A DNA stretch of 64,000 nucleotides from Reinekea sp. G2M2-21. Lineage in GTDB: Bacteria; Pseudomonadota; Gammaproteobacteria; Pseudomonadales; Natronospirillaceae. Below the pieces are notes generated by a model that searched no databases, was not told the DNA's origin, and saw only the letters and a program-made list of their open reading frames with translations. The position numbers and the translations under genes were made by a program. Location: positions 352,271-416,270 of the forward strand of contig NZ_JADPQG010000005.1 of assembly GCF_015687175.1 (NCBI RefSeq), written 5' to 3'. This document shows, piece by piece, positions 27,058 through 34,940 of this stretch (its first letter is position 1; each line of letters starts with the position of its first letter).

Positions 27058-27399
27058 ATGAAAAAGATCGCTCTAGTTATTACATGTGCGTTATTTGAAC
27101 GTTGTAAATCTTTAGCTATTTCACCTGAAGTGACGGGTACTGTTGTGAGTGAGACGGGTGAGTCGATATTTGCTAAAGTGACAATTACTAACAATCAGCT
27201 GAAAAAATCTTAAACGGTGCAAACAGACAAAGCAGGTAACTATTCACTTAAAAAGATGAGAATTTGGGTTTTTCCTATATTTAGTGCAATTCTCTTAAGA
27301 AGTGAAGTTTCCGTCCGAGCTAAAGGTTACCGGACTGCAACGGAACTGATAGATAGTAAAGAACCAGCTATCGCAAACTTTATTTTAGTGGCAGAGTAG
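27058..27399 (+). pseudogene. Cassette gene for a carboxypeptidase-regulatory-like protein, broken by one stop
   Basis: The frame starts MKKIALVITCALFERCKS, a lipoprotein-like leader, and continues PEVTGTVVSETGESIFAKVTI, the first strands of a CarboxypepD_reg beta-sandwich. TAA at 27,211 interrupts between QLKKS and TVQTDKAGNYSL, after which the domain resumes in the same frame (VSVRAKGYRTA, a typical later strand) to the TAG at 27,397-27,399. A single AAA-to-TAA style change explains it. The intact ancestor would be about 113 residues, exported and cell-envelope associated. Confidence 0.6.
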
Positions 27400-27400
27400 G

Positions 27401-27457
27401 CGCTTATCAAACGCTGGCTTGGGACTCGTACCTCGCCCCAGCCACGAACGTTATGCA
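27401..27457 (+). repeat. attC site 9
   Basis: CGCTTATCAAACGCTGGCTT on the left; CCCAGCCACGAACGTTATGC on the right. The arms GCTGG and CCAGC pair around GGGACTCGTACCTCGCC. About 57 bases. Confidence 0.75.
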
Positions 27458-27469
27458 AAGTGAATATTT

Positions 27470-27916
27470 ATGAGTGGAAGTGGTTGGTCTCATATTCGGT
27501 ATGACCATAAATCTAGGCCAAAGATTGTAGAGGTTTTATGCCCCTCTTGTGGTTCGAGAGCCATAGCAAGTAAGCCTTCAGAGGAAGATCGAAAAGGAAC
27601 CATAGTTGCTGATCTATCTCCTACGTTTCGAATAGAAGATTGGCAGATAAGGTGCACTGGATGTGCTTATCGAAAATCTAATTTATCCTATAAAGACCTA
27701 CCTATACTTTATTTCTCGGGAGGGGTATTGGATCTTTGGGCGTGGAATGCAGATCACGCAGAATGCATTTTAAGTTATTTGAAGGGTGAAGATACTTCTA
27801 AGAACTCCTATCATTGGTTCATGACCTATGTACGAGGAGATTGGAAAAAGAGTTCATCAAGAATAGTCAAAGAGCTTGATAAAATGCTTAACAAACGCAG
27901 CCACTTCGACTCGTAA
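27470..27916 (+). CDS. Cassette gene, zinc-ribbon protein
   Basis: 148 residues. Two CxxC pairs, CPSCG near residue 24 and CTGC near 63, form a probable zinc ribbon. The rest (YFSGGVLDLWAWNADHAECILSYLKGED) is a helical aromatic-rich domain seen in other cassette-borne zinc-ribbon proteins. Its stop codon lies inside the following attC, so the last residues (NKRSHFDS) are encoded by the recombination site. Function unknown. Confidence 0.6.
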   Translation: MSGSGWSHIRYDHKSRPKIVEVLCPSCGSRAIASKPSEEDRKGTIVADLSPTFRIEDWQIRCTGCAYRKSNLSYKDLPILYFSGGVLDLWAWNADHAECILSYLKGEDTSKNSYHWFMTYVRGDWKKSSSRIVKELDKMLNKRSHFDS

Positions 27917-27942
27917 CCTCGCGCATGCTATAAGCGTTATGT
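27888..27942 (+). repeat. attC site 10
   Basis: Left TTAACAAACGCAGC, apex TCGACTCGTAACCTCGC, right GCTATAAGCGTTATGT. A compact 55-base site overlapping the 3' end of the zinc-ribbon gene. Confidence 0.8.
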
Positions 27943-27965
27943 TTACCGTCGGACAAGGAGTAGTT

Positions 27966-28598
27966 TTGAAAATATACTTTATTATTTTTGACAAAGTTGA
28001 AGAATTAGATTTAGTTGGTTCATGGGAACTTATTGGGCTTTTGGCTGAAATGAAACTTTGTGAACCTCCTAAACTTATTTCTTTAAATTCTATGTCTCCT
28101 TCTGGTGAGCATGGAATGCGGTTTAGTGCTGATATACATTTTAGTGAAAATATTTTTCCTGATGTCCTAATTGTTCCTGGAGGTAGTGGCGCTAGGTTGG
28201 CGATGGAAGATCCTGACGTGATTGAATACTTACAACAAACAAGTAGTCAGTCACATAGCATATTATCGATTTGCACAGGCATGTACTTATTGCAAAAATC
28301 GGGGATTTTAACAAACAAAAGGGCGACAACACATTGGGCTTTCCTTGATGAACTAAAACAAGATAACTCAGTTGAAATTATCGAAGAACGGTATGTGAAA
28401 GATGGCAATGTTTGGTCATCAGCAGGGGTTTCTGCTGGTATGGATATGACTTTAGCATTCATTGCTGATTGTTTTGGTGAGACCGTAGCGTCGGAAATAC
28501 AGCTAAATGCTGAATATTTTCCATCCCCTAAAATTTATGGTGACGCAGCGGTTTCTAACCCTCAGGTATCACAATATATAAAGCAGATTGTAGGGTGA
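27966..28598 (+). CDS. Cassette gene, DJ-1/PfpI family protein
   Basis: 210 residues from a TTG start at 27,966, five bases after AAGGAG. ATG 27,939 in attC is the alternative. The DJ-1/PfpI fold is clear: KIYFIIFDKVEELDLVGSWELIG with the conserved Glu after Gly-Ser-Trp, VLIVPGGSGARL, the nucleophile elbow SICTGMYLL (Cys103), and ATTHWAFLDEL followed by VSAGMDMTLAFI. This subgroup resembles isonitrile hydratase/transcriptional-regulator-like members. Likely a small-molecule hydratase or glyoxalase-type enzyme, substrate unknown. Confidence 0.85.
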   Translation: MKIYFIIFDKVEELDLVGSWELIGLLAEMKLCEPPKLISLNSMSPSGEHGMRFSADIHFSENIFPDVLIVPGGSGARLAMEDPDVIEYLQQTSSQSHSILSICTGMYLLQKSGILTNKRATTHWAFLDELKQDNSVEIIEERYVKDGNVWSSAGVSAGMDMTLAFIADCFGETVASEIQLNAEYFPSPKIYGDAAVSNPQVSQYIKQIVG

Positions 28599-28604
28599 TG
28601 TAAA

Positions 28605-28715
28605 CATAACGAAGCTATCATAGGGGCAGCTTTACCGTTGCTTCTATTTATGCCTTAACGCTACGCTAACAAAAATTAACCAACTCCAAAGCAGCCTCAT
28701 ATGGTGGCGTTATGT
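28605..28715 (+). repeat. attC site 11
   Basis: Left CATAACGAAGCTATCATAGG with GCAGCTTT, right AAAGCAGCC and CATATGGTGGCGTTATG. The two arms are complementary along most of their length. A large VCR-like site of about 110 bases. Confidence 0.85.
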
Positions 28716-28731
28716 GTAAGGAGCAACATTG

Positions 28732-29079
28732 ATGAATATAGCATTATACGTTGCAAAAGCTTATGCGTGTTTGTTCGTGATAGTGCTCTTTCTATCTGTT
28801 TTATTTGGCTTCGATGTAAATACGGCTTTTAGATTTGCGCTTTTTTATTCTCTGATCGGAATAGTTGGGTTAAACCTAATGGCTATTGATGCAATCGGTT
28901 CGGGTACAATTGTTACTGCACTTAGCCTTTATCAATATGCAGTTACATTTTCAGCAATCGTAGTAACAGTGCTGTGGTTTAAACACCGTACTTTAAAGTT
29001 AGAAGTGGTTTCTATATGTTTTTGGGGCTTGAGTGTCGTTTTACTACCAGTGGTAATGCAAGGGCTAACCACCATTTAG
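28732..29079 (+). CDS. Cassette gene, small multi-span membrane protein
   Basis: About 115 residues with four hydrophobic segments (ALYVAKAYACLFVIVLFLSV, AFRFALFYSLIGIVGLNL, YQYAVTFSAIVVTVLW, VVSICFWGLSVVLLPVVM). AAGGAG lies nine bases before the ATG. No family recognised. The 225 bases after it lack a convincing plus-strand gene; see the inverted repeat at 29,291. Confidence 0.6.
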   Translation: MNIALYVAKAYACLFVIVLFLSVLFGFDVNTAFRFALFYSLIGIVGLNLMAIDAIGSGTIVTALSLYQYAVTFSAIVVTVLWFKHRTLKLEVVSICFWGLSVVLLPVVMQGLTTI

Positions 29080-29290
29080 CACATTACAAACCAAAGCTGT
29101 TTATGACCGCCATAAATAAGAACCCAGCAGAACCAGCCAATGGCCGAGCGCTATGTATTGCTACGCCCAACGAGAACGTCTCTCATCAGAAAACTGTGTT
29201 AACCCCATTAGTTACAGCGAACCCTACGAGCAGCCCTAATTTCCAATTCTCAAAGGTACTGCCATGTATCGGAAAAATATCGGAAAAACC

Positions 29291-29397
29291 GAAATAGTAC
29301 CGCTGTGGCGATAAAGTCAAGGGGATATCAATATGGCGGGAAACAGCAGCCTGCAAAACCCCTCACTATTAAAGGGCTCGCGAAGCGGTACTATTTC
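29291..29397. repeat. Inverted repeat between cassettes
   Basis: GAAATAGTACCGCT (from 29,291) is the exact inverse of AGCGGTACTATTTC (29,384-29,397). The similarity extends weakly into GGTTTTTCC on both sides, as if two related sequences lie head to head. On the minus strand between 29,080 and 29,300 a membrane-protein-like frame is interrupted by tandem TGA codons. Possibly remnants of an inverted cassette. Confidence 0.4.
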
Positions 29398-29535
29398 AAT
29401 AGTAAAAGCGCAGCGGTTTTTCCTAATATAATCAAATTGACAAAAATGGATGAAGTGCGCAGTATGACTGGCTATGAACGGGTTTTGGTCGCTAACAGAA
29501 AGTTTGCATATGCCGAAACCACAAAAAGCCGCTGA
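29305..29535 (+). CDS. Doubtful cassette gene, 76 codons
   Basis: A basic, Lys/Tyr-rich frame (KGLAKRYYFNSKSAAVFPNIIKLTKMDEVRSM) that overlaps the inverted repeat on its left and runs into the next attC on its right. No clear ribosome binding site for the first ATG. Could be a remnant. Confidence 0.3.
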   Translation: MAIKSRGYQYGGKQQPAKPLTIKGLAKRYYFNSKSAAVFPNIIKLTKMDEVRSMTGYERVLVANRKFAYAETTKSR

Positions 29536-29557
29536 GGCGGTAGGATAAGCTGTTAGC
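29491..29557 (+). repeat. attC site 12
   Basis: GCTAACAG (29,491-29,498) and CTGTTAGC (29,550-29,557) are perfect inverse cores. Inside, GCCGCTGAGGCGG is a small dyad. The next gene starts ten bases later. Confidence 0.6.
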
Positions 29558-29566
29558 TAAGAATTT

Positions 29567-29968
29567 ATGAGTGAATTTATTGAAATTGTCGGGAATAAAT
29601 CCCTTTTACCTGGCCCCGCACTATGGCGGAGTGAAGTTCGATTCTGGATGGGCGATTGTCACTTCCAAAAGCTAAGCGGATTCATCAGTGACAACGAATG
29701 TTGTTTTATTGAAGAAAATTCAGAATTAATTACAAAAAGAAAATATTATCCCAAAATAGGAAGAAACAACCTCTTTGGATTATTTATGTGGATCGATGAA
29801 GAATGTGACTATGAAGCATCGGCCAAGACTCTTGAAAACTTTGCTAATGCACAGGATTACTGGTATTTCTGTTGGGAATCTGGAAGTCTTGAAGGGCTTG
29901 TTACCTCTAAATCTGAATGTGGAATTCAAGATGCAATCAAGCTGTCGCTTGCGAGATACTATTGCTAA
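29567..29968 (+). CDS. Cassette gene, hypothetical protein (133 residues)
   Basis: Soluble, acidic, aromatic-rich protein (FWMGDCHFQKLSGFISDNE, DYWYFCWESGSLEGL). No family recognised. Its stop overlaps the left core of the following attC, and it begins just after the previous one, so it fills one cassette. Confidence 0.6.
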   Translation: MSEFIEIVGNKSLLPGPALWRSEVRFWMGDCHFQKLSGFISDNECCFIEENSELITKRKYYPKIGRNNLFGLFMWIDEECDYEASAKTLENFANAQDYWYFCWESGSLEGLVTSKSECGIQDAIKLSLARYYC

Positions 29969-30064
29969 CAAGGCAATTAACATCACGAGTAAACACCGCT
30001 CCGCTGCACGCGTTGGACTCAATCACGCTGGCGCGCAATTTCGCCAGCTATTTTGGCGTTAGTA
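29964..30064 (+). repeat. attC site 13
   Basis: Left GCTAACAAGGC, right TTTTGGCGTTAGTA, with inner dyad CTGGCG...CGCCAG and an apex region CGCTCCGCTGC. About 100 bases. Confidence 0.75.
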
Positions 30065-30076
30065 CTATTAAAACTT

Positions 30077-30478
30077 ATGTTGCATCTTATTGAGAACAAT
30101 GGATTAGAAGTACTACTTGATGTAGCTGCGGTGGAAGATCGTCTGCCTTCAGTTGCATTTAATATCCGTATTAACTGGAGAATGCCTTATCAGAAGGTAA
30201 GTATCGAGATAAAGGAATGCTGGTTTAAGTGTTCGGAATTCGATTCCTTTCTTGTGGAACTGAAATCGCTTATTAAAAATGAAGTTGGCGAAATAACACT
30301 TCATGATTTGAGCAAAAACCCAGTGCTAAACCTTATTAAGTCTGAGAATACTTTGATTACAAAACTATTCGCTCAAGATACTGCAACAATGGGTAAGACA
30401 GTATTAGAGGTTAATGGATACTCAAGTGAATTAGAAGAAATACGGGCCAACCTAGAGTCGTTTGAAAAATGGTGGTGA
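30077..30478 (+). CDS. Cassette gene, hypothetical protein (133 residues)
   Basis: From the ATG at 30,077, 13 bases after GTTAGTA; an earlier frame start at 30,053 is inside attC. Soluble protein with a beta-rich first half (FNIRINWRMPYQKVSIEIKECWF) and a helical C-terminus ending EIRANLESFEKWW. Unrecognised. Confidence 0.55.
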   Translation: MLHLIENNGLEVLLDVAAVEDRLPSVAFNIRINWRMPYQKVSIEIKECWFKCSEFDSFLVELKSLIKNEVGEITLHDLSKNPVLNLIKSENTLITKLFAQDTATMGKTVLEVNGYSSELEEIRANLESFEKWW

Positions 30479-30484
30479 CTGGTA

Positions 30485-30574
30485 CTAACAAACGCCGGCA
30501 ACCAGCCCGTTCCCGGGCCTTGGACTAAAAACTCGCTGGCGCGCAAATTCGCCGGTTTTGTAAAACGTAAAGTA
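30485..30574 (+). repeat. attC site 14
   Basis: Left CTAACAAACGCCGGC, inner CTGGCGCGCAAATTCGCCGG, right AACGTAAAGT. The right core GTAAAGT is one base off GTTAAGT. Confidence 0.65.
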
Positions 30575-30581
30575 AAAGTGT

Positions 30582-31013
30582 ATGAGCGTAATACCGTTTA
30601 AATACAAAGTTGATTTTGATCGTTACAGTCGTAACTCGAAGAACAGCTACGGTCTTCACGTGCGTGAAAACTTCTATTCGAACATTACTTACAAATGTAG
30701 ATCATGCGGTAAGTTAGATATTTTTTCTTAGATTGAACAGAAGAAGGCTTATGAAAATCGCCAAGAATACTATGAACAAAAGAGAATTCTCTGCCAAGAC
30801 TGCTGGCGCAGTAAGAGGAGGCTTTTGAAGCTGGCTCAAAACCTGGAAGCTGAATATTGCAGGAATAAGCAAGCTAAGTTAGAAGATTTAGATTTCCTTT
30901 TGTCGTGGTTTAATACACTTAATGAGTACAAGAAATATTCACATCGATATAATCATATGAGAATAAAATTTCTCAGAAAGCATATCGATGTTCTACTTAG
31001 CAAGAATATGTAG
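30582..31013 (+). pseudogene. Cassette zinc-ribbon gene broken by a TAG
   Basis: The frame from ATG 30,582 encodes a treble-clef-like protein: CRSCGK near residue 43, then KLDIFS, TAG at 30,729, and the same frame continues IEQKKAYENRQEYYEQKRILCQDCWRSKRR to a stop at 31,013. The two CxxC pairs lie on either side of the stop, so both halves were one zinc-binding domain of about 143 residues. A Gln or similar codon became TAG. The downstream half alone starts with no good ribosome site. Confidence 0.6.
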
Positions 31014-31100
31014 CGCTAGCCCGCCACACCGCTAGCGCGGCGGGATTTGGACTCGTTAACGCTAGCACTTAACTCGCCAAAAACCAATGGCGCTAAATCC
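31013..31100 (+). repeat. attC-like site 15
   Basis: GCGCTAGCCCGCC and GGCGGG with CGCTAGCG, then a right part CAATGGCGCTAAATCC. Several nested dyads are present, but the cores deviate from TAAC/GTTA. Confidence 0.5.
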
Positions 31101-31118
31101 AACTAAGGAGCAAGTTAA

Positions 31119-31637
31119 ATGGAATGTAGATGCTGTAAAGAAACCATATCGGACGGAGCGATCTGGTGTCCTAAATGTCACCGACCACAGTCGTTAATTA
31201 GAGAGTTTATCCCCCCACAGGCGATAGCCGTTATTTTGATAGCTCTAAGCGGATATTGGTTTGTTACTGATCGAGCTAGTGAAAAATCTATGGCACAGTT
31301 TAACAGTGAGCCAATTTACGAAGGTGGTAGTCAACTGGTCATAAGTGATACTAGCCTCACTATAACTGAAAGTAATTGTGAAACTTGTATAACGACAATC
31401 GGCACAATTAAGAACAATACAGATACTGCTTGGTCTAACATACATTTTCAGGTGACTTATCTTAACTCTGCGAATGAAATCATTGATGTACAAAATGATG
31501 AAGATATGGATTTAGTCGTTGGTCCAAATTTGGAATTAAAATTTAAGGTAAAAGGTAAAGCGGCTGCCAAACTATCTGATTACGACCATAACTCGGTTGT
31601 CATTATTAAAGCGTCTCCTGATCGTAGTTGGTACTAA
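31119..31637 (+). CDS. Cassette gene, zinc-ribbon membrane protein with FxLYD-like domain
   Basis: 172 residues, preceded by AAGGAG. An N-terminal zinc ribbon (CRCCKETISDGAIWCPKCH), one membrane helix (IAVILIALSGYWFVT, about 35-50), then a beta-sandwich (TTIGTIKNNTDTAWSNIHFQVTYLNSANEIID) with the pattern of FxLYD/DUF3426 domains. Topology suggests a cytoplasmic zinc ribbon and a periplasmic domain. Function unknown. Confidence 0.65.
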   Translation: MECRCCKETISDGAIWCPKCHRPQSLIREFIPPQAIAVILIALSGYWFVTDRASEKSMAQFNSEPIYEGGSQLVISDTSLTITESNCETCITTIGTIKNNTDTAWSNIHFQVTYLNSANEIIDVQNDEDMDLVVGPNLELKFKVKGKAAAKLSDYDHNSVVIIKASPDRSWY

Positions 31638-31712
31638 ATGTAATAGGTAAGCGAAGTGAATTTGCTTCGCATTTTATCAGCGGACATGGGCGTTAAGTAT
31701 AGGTAGATCTAT

Positions 31713-32012
31713 TTGGGCTTAATAATCATAGTAGTCAATGTACTGGCGTTTTCCATATGCTTTCCCTTAGCCGTGGTTAGTTTATTTCGGCTTTTGAAAT
31801 GTGAAGTAATTGTGTTCGTAAATACAGATTTTGATTATTGTAAGTCACATAAGTATCTTTGGTTTAACCCATTTAATGCGTTGTTTGTGCCAAGTGCATT
31901 AAATGAAAAAGGGCTGGCAGCTAGAAAAAGTGTATTCTTGAACTTGGGCCGGTTTTTACTATTCGCTTCAATTCCGTTTGTGCTGTTCGCGCTTACGGGT
32001 GGCAGTTTTTAA
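31713..32012 (+). CDS. Cassette gene, membrane protein (99 residues)
   Basis: Start TTG at 31,713, seven bases after AGGTAG. The preceding spacer (31,640-31,697) ends GGGCGTTAAGT, an attC right core. Two hydrophobic helices at the ends (LIIIVVNVLAFSICFPLAVVSLF and FLLFASIPFVLFALT) enclose a polar loop. Unrecognised. Confidence 0.55.
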   Translation: MGLIIIVVNVLAFSICFPLAVVSLFRLLKCEVIVFVNTDFDYCKSHKYLWFNPFNALFVPSALNEKGLAARKSVFLNLGRFLLFASIPFVLFALTGGSF

Positions 32013-32110
32013 TAAGCGCATATTGTATTGGCCTGGTGCTTCGCCGCCAGGCTTGGGCTGATGTGGGATTAACATTTGCTAGCGCTCGATTTCGCCGGTT
32101 ACAAAAAGAT
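32010..32110 (+). repeat. attC-like site 17 (weak)
   Basis: Contains CCTGGTGCTTCGCCGCCAGG as a stem-loop and ends GCCGGTTACAAA. The position between two short genes is right for attC, but the cores are poor. Confidence 0.4.
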
Positions 32111-32121
32111 TAGAGACTTAT

Positions 32122-32367
32122 ATGGATAAATTTACGAAAGGTGAATATTACTACAGCCTAACCTACTCAAGTCCTGGCCTGAGAAAACCCGTAATTGGCT
32201 GCTTTGAATTCCTTGATTCATTTCGAGAAAGTGATGAGGTCAAGTTTTTGTTTAAGCATATTCCTTACTATCGAAACGACAAAGATGAAACGCCAATTGA
32301 GTTTACTAAAGAGCAAGTATCTGACTTTGTTAGCGAAAGCAACCTGGTAAATTCAATAGGGAAATGA
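32122..32367 (+). CDS. Cassette gene, hypothetical protein (81 residues)
   Basis: Small soluble protein, Tyr/Phe-rich (KGEYYYSLTYSSPGLRKP, FEFLDSFRESDEVKFLFKHIPYY). Begins 12 bases after an attC-like end. No family. No attC is visible between it and the next gene. Confidence 0.5.
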   Translation: MDKFTKGEYYYSLTYSSPGLRKPVIGCFEFLDSFRESDEVKFLFKHIPYYRNDKDETPIEFTKEQVSDFVSESNLVNSIGK

Positions 32368-32454
32368 ATATATTCACTATCACGAGTAGGATTCAGGCAT
32401 TGTGTAAAATCAATCTTCGTACTCTATATATTCCCATTTTTTTGGAGCTGTTTG

Positions 32455-33111
32455 GTGATTATGGATATTAGCTTTGAACAATGGATTGATTGCTTATTCG
32501 GACATGATGAAGCTGAAGGCGATTGGCGCTTTGACATGGAGATGCCACTTGCTGACATTTCGAATGATTTGGTTGTCGACTACACAATTAAAATGTATGA
32601 GAATTTCGCTGGAATTATTCAGGGTTTCTCAGACTGGCAATTAGGGATGGGGTTGTACTACTTATACAGTCATACCTACTCAAACTTAGTATATGCATTT
32701 CATGATGAAAGTATTGAATTAAAGAAGCGGCTCAAAGCAATTTCGCTGATGAACGTTCTGTACCAAGACTGCTTGGCAAAACGGTGTCACGAAGTGTTGG
32801 GGCATAAGTCCGAAAAGGGCTCCGAATTGGATAGCTTCAACTATATGCTTTGGGACGTAACCCCATTGATCTTCTGCCCTGAAAATACAGATAAAAAGTT
32901 CATCTGCGCAGCTTTAGAGGACGTTCTGGCGTTTGCATTGAGCATTAAGCATAAAGGGTGTATCGAGAGTGGTCTTCATGGTATTGGTCACTTTATGTTG
33001 GAACATGAGGAAGCCTCCAAACTCGCTACAGCTTATATTCGTAATCCGACAGTTGAAAATGAAGAATTATTGGCCTACGCGAAGAAAGCGGAAGTAGGAT
33101 ATGTACTGTGA
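32455..33111 (+). CDS. Hypothetical protein (about 218 residues)
   Basis: Start uncertain: GTG 32,455 is seven bases after GGAG and ATG 32,461 is the alternative. The protein is helical and acidic with conserved-looking blocks (WQLGMGLYYLYSHTYSNLVY, SFNYMLWDVTPLIFCPEN, GCIESGLHGIGHFMLEHEEAS) that suggest a helical-repeat scaffold. No family recognised. The larger size and lack of flanking attC set it apart from the cassettes to the left. Confidence 0.6.
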   Translation: MIMDISFEQWIDCLFGHDEAEGDWRFDMEMPLADISNDLVVDYTIKMYENFAGIIQGFSDWQLGMGLYYLYSHTYSNLVYAFHDESIELKKRLKAISLMNVLYQDCLAKRCHEVLGHKSEKGSELDSFNYMLWDVTPLIFCPENTDKKFICAALEDVLAFALSIKHKGCIESGLHGIGHFMLEHEEASKLATAYIRNPTVENEELLAYAKKAEVGYVL

Positions 33112-33202
33112 ATGCGGGTAACACATAGTATTTTTTTCTTAATGGCGACACGCGACTTTCACAAAGTTAAAAGTATTTTTAGTAGGCAGCGAAAGATTAA
33201 AT

Positions 33203-33454
33203 ATGGAAATGAAAGTATTCGCTACAGGTGTGATAGTTGTAGGGTTCATTTACTGTGGGGCCATGTTGTGGGCAGCAAAGAACACTCGGTCTGGCGAAAA
33301 GTCCCCTGTTATTGGTTTTTTGGTTCGCGGCCCATTCCGGAAAGCCGTGAGTAGCTACTTCGATGGTAGGGAAGAGTTTCTGAAAGATAGGGAAACCCTT
33401 GGTCTTATATCTCTACTTGTGATTATGCTTTTATTCGTATGGTTTTCGTCTTGA
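33203..33454 (+). CDS. Small membrane protein, two helices
   Basis: 83 residues: helix 1 KVFATGVIVVGFIYCGAMLWAA, a charged loop with FRKAVSSYFDGREEFLKDRE, helix 2 LISLLVIMLLFVWF. The loop between the helices looks well conserved in style, but no family is known to me. Its stop is 15 bases before the next gene, suggesting cotranscription. Confidence 0.5.
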   Translation: MEMKVFATGVIVVGFIYCGAMLWAAKNTRSGEKSPVIGFLVRGPFRKAVSSYFDGREEFLKDRETLGLISLLVIMLLFVWFSS

Positions 33455-33468
33455 ATCGTTGTAATCAA

Positions 33469-33927
33469 ATGAAACTACGTAGTTTATTTTTTTTGTTCCG
33501 TAAAAAGATCAGGTCAGTGGTTTATAGTACTGGTCATTTCATCTCTAAAATTGATATTTTTGGACTGAAGGTAAATGCGCTGATTCTGATTTTTCTAATG
33601 CTTGTTTTCCCAAGCAAAGGGATCGCAACTCAGCCCGTCGCATGCGGGAAAGAGTGGATTAACATTCATAAAGGTAATCCTAAATTGGTAGGTATTTTTG
33701 TTTCGCAACTACCCGATAATATTGAAGACGCGAAACTCTATAATAACGCTCATCCAGTTAGTATTTACTATGCGTTTTCAGATAATATGGTGCACTGGGT
33801 TTCTTACACCCCTACTGGACAAGTTCAAGATGGTAGGTGGTATAGCGCAAAAGAAAGTCCATGGCTAAAGGAGGTTTTGACGTTCGAGTTCAAGAATGAT
33901 GTGACTTGTAGATTCTGGGCTGAATAA
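33469..33927 (+). CDS. Hypothetical exported protein (152 residues)
   Basis: From ATG 33,469, just after the previous stop. A long N-region with a hydrophobic segment at about 35-51 (LILIFLMLVFPSKGIATQ) that could be an uncleaved anchor or a late signal peptide, followed by a soluble domain with two Cys (ACGKEWINIH, VTCRFWAE). Six bases separate it from the next gene. Unrecognised. Confidence 0.5.
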   Translation: MKLRSLFFLFRKKIRSVVYSTGHFISKIDIFGLKVNALILIFLMLVFPSKGIATQPVACGKEWINIHKGNPKLVGIFVSQLPDNIEDAKLYNNAHPVSIYYAFSDNMVHWVSYTPTGQVQDGRWYSAKESPWLKEVLTFEFKNDVTCRFWAE

Positions 33928-33933
33928 TAAATT

Positions 33934-34365
33934 ATGAATACAACTAAACTGATTAAATATTTTGTTCTATTGGAAGTGGTGTTGGCCGTTTGCTACATGG
34001 CATTGTTTTCGCATTTCCAAGGCCTTCTGCCGGATCATTTAACGGACTACGTTCATAATATTGAGTATGCGAGCCTAAGCTTTGTGTCAAAAAGCTCGTG
34101 GTGGTTAACCGGTCTTTCATTTATTTTGTATGTTGTTTCGATTGTACTCCTGCTGCTGACAAATCCTGTTGGAAAGTGGACATACTTGGCAACAATCGTT
34201 GTGAGCTTGGTCGCAACACCCAATATGGGACATGTTGTTCAACATTCCTATCTCAGCCTGATTGGGTCGATAGACACATTAAACCAAGGAGCCATTTTGG
34301 CATTACTGTTTTTGACCGAGTCCGAATACAACAAGCCGAGGCTTGCTAGTCGTAGTACGAGTTAA
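33934..34365 (+). CDS. Multi-span membrane protein (143 residues)
   Basis: Four predicted helices (FVLLEVVLAVCYMALF, WLTGLSFILYVVSIVLLLL, YLATIVVSLVATP, TLNQGAILALLFL). Only six bases after the preceding stop, so the genes at 33,203, 33,469 and 33,934 look like a small operon instead of three cassettes. No family recognised. Confidence 0.55.
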   Translation: MNTTKLIKYFVLLEVVLAVCYMALFSHFQGLLPDHLTDYVHNIEYASLSFVSKSSWWLTGLSFILYVVSIVLLLLTNPVGKWTYLATIVVSLVATPNMGHVVQHSYLSLIGSIDTLNQGAILALLFLTESEYNKPRLASRSTS

Positions 34366-34404
34366 CAGCTAACAATGCATTACGGTTAATAAGCTGAGGG
34401 AAAA

Positions 34405-34866
34405 GTGGAATTAATTGAATTTATTATCGAAGCAAAGCTCGCTGGCTATGCAACGGGTGGCGAGACGACTGACTTGACTTTTGAAAACGGTTTTAAGGGT
34501 TTCGAGTTCAAAAAGGCCGGTTTTCACTATATAGATAAGTATTTCGGATTTAACCCATTTGCCGGGTCAGAATCGGTCTACGATTCATCCGGTTCATTAA
34601 TCTGGGTAATGAATTACTATGGTGAAGTTTATGAGGTTTGCGACGAGCCGAAGCTCGTGTACGAAACGTTAAAACTGGCAATGAGGCAAATAAGCCTGCT
34701 TTACCCCTATAGGGGGCCGAAATCATTTGAGCATGAAGGTTTGCATTATCGGAATAGACAGTTTGGAACCCCTTATACGTTCAATGGTCGCGAAATAATT
34801 TCAAGGGATGGCTTAGATGTGTACTCATTGAGTTACCATGGCGGTTCGTTGGTTCAATACACATAA
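34405..34866 (+). CDS. DUF5680-type protein
   Basis: 153 residues, GTG start after GAGGGA. The pattern matches DUF5680: FIIEAKLAGYATGGE at the start, FHYIDKYFGFNPFAGSESVYD, WVMNYYGEVYE, LYPYRGPKSFEHEGLHY and YSLSYHGGSL at the end. In other bacteria this domain stands alone or follows an Xre DNA-binding domain, suggesting a ligand-responsive or regulatory role that is not established. Ends at an attC left core. Confidence 0.7.
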   Translation: MELIEFIIEAKLAGYATGGETTDLTFENGFKGFEFKKAGFHYIDKYFGFNPFAGSESVYDSSGSLIWVMNYYGEVYEVCDEPKLVYETLKLAMRQISLLYPYRGPKSFEHEGLHYRNRQFGTPYTFNGREIISRDGLDVYSLSYHGGSLVQYT

Positions 34867-34938
34867 CGTGCGCATGCTACCAGTTTAGGTTTCTTCCGTG
34901 CACTAACTTCTCTTAAAACGCTGCGTAAGTGTTAAAAA
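34863..34938 (+). repeat. attC-like site 18
   Basis: Left ACATAACGTGCGCA, right GCTGCGTAAGTGTTAAAA. The arms are partly complementary and the length is about 75 bases. Confidence 0.5.
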
Positions 34939-34940
34939 AC

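Noticed and set aside
29016..29297. 93-codon plus-strand frame overlapping the end of a cassette membrane protein
   Set aside because: Overlaps the upstream gene by 64 bases, lacks a start signal and has low-complexity Pro/Asn/Lys content, consistent with antisense of a decayed membrane-protein frame.
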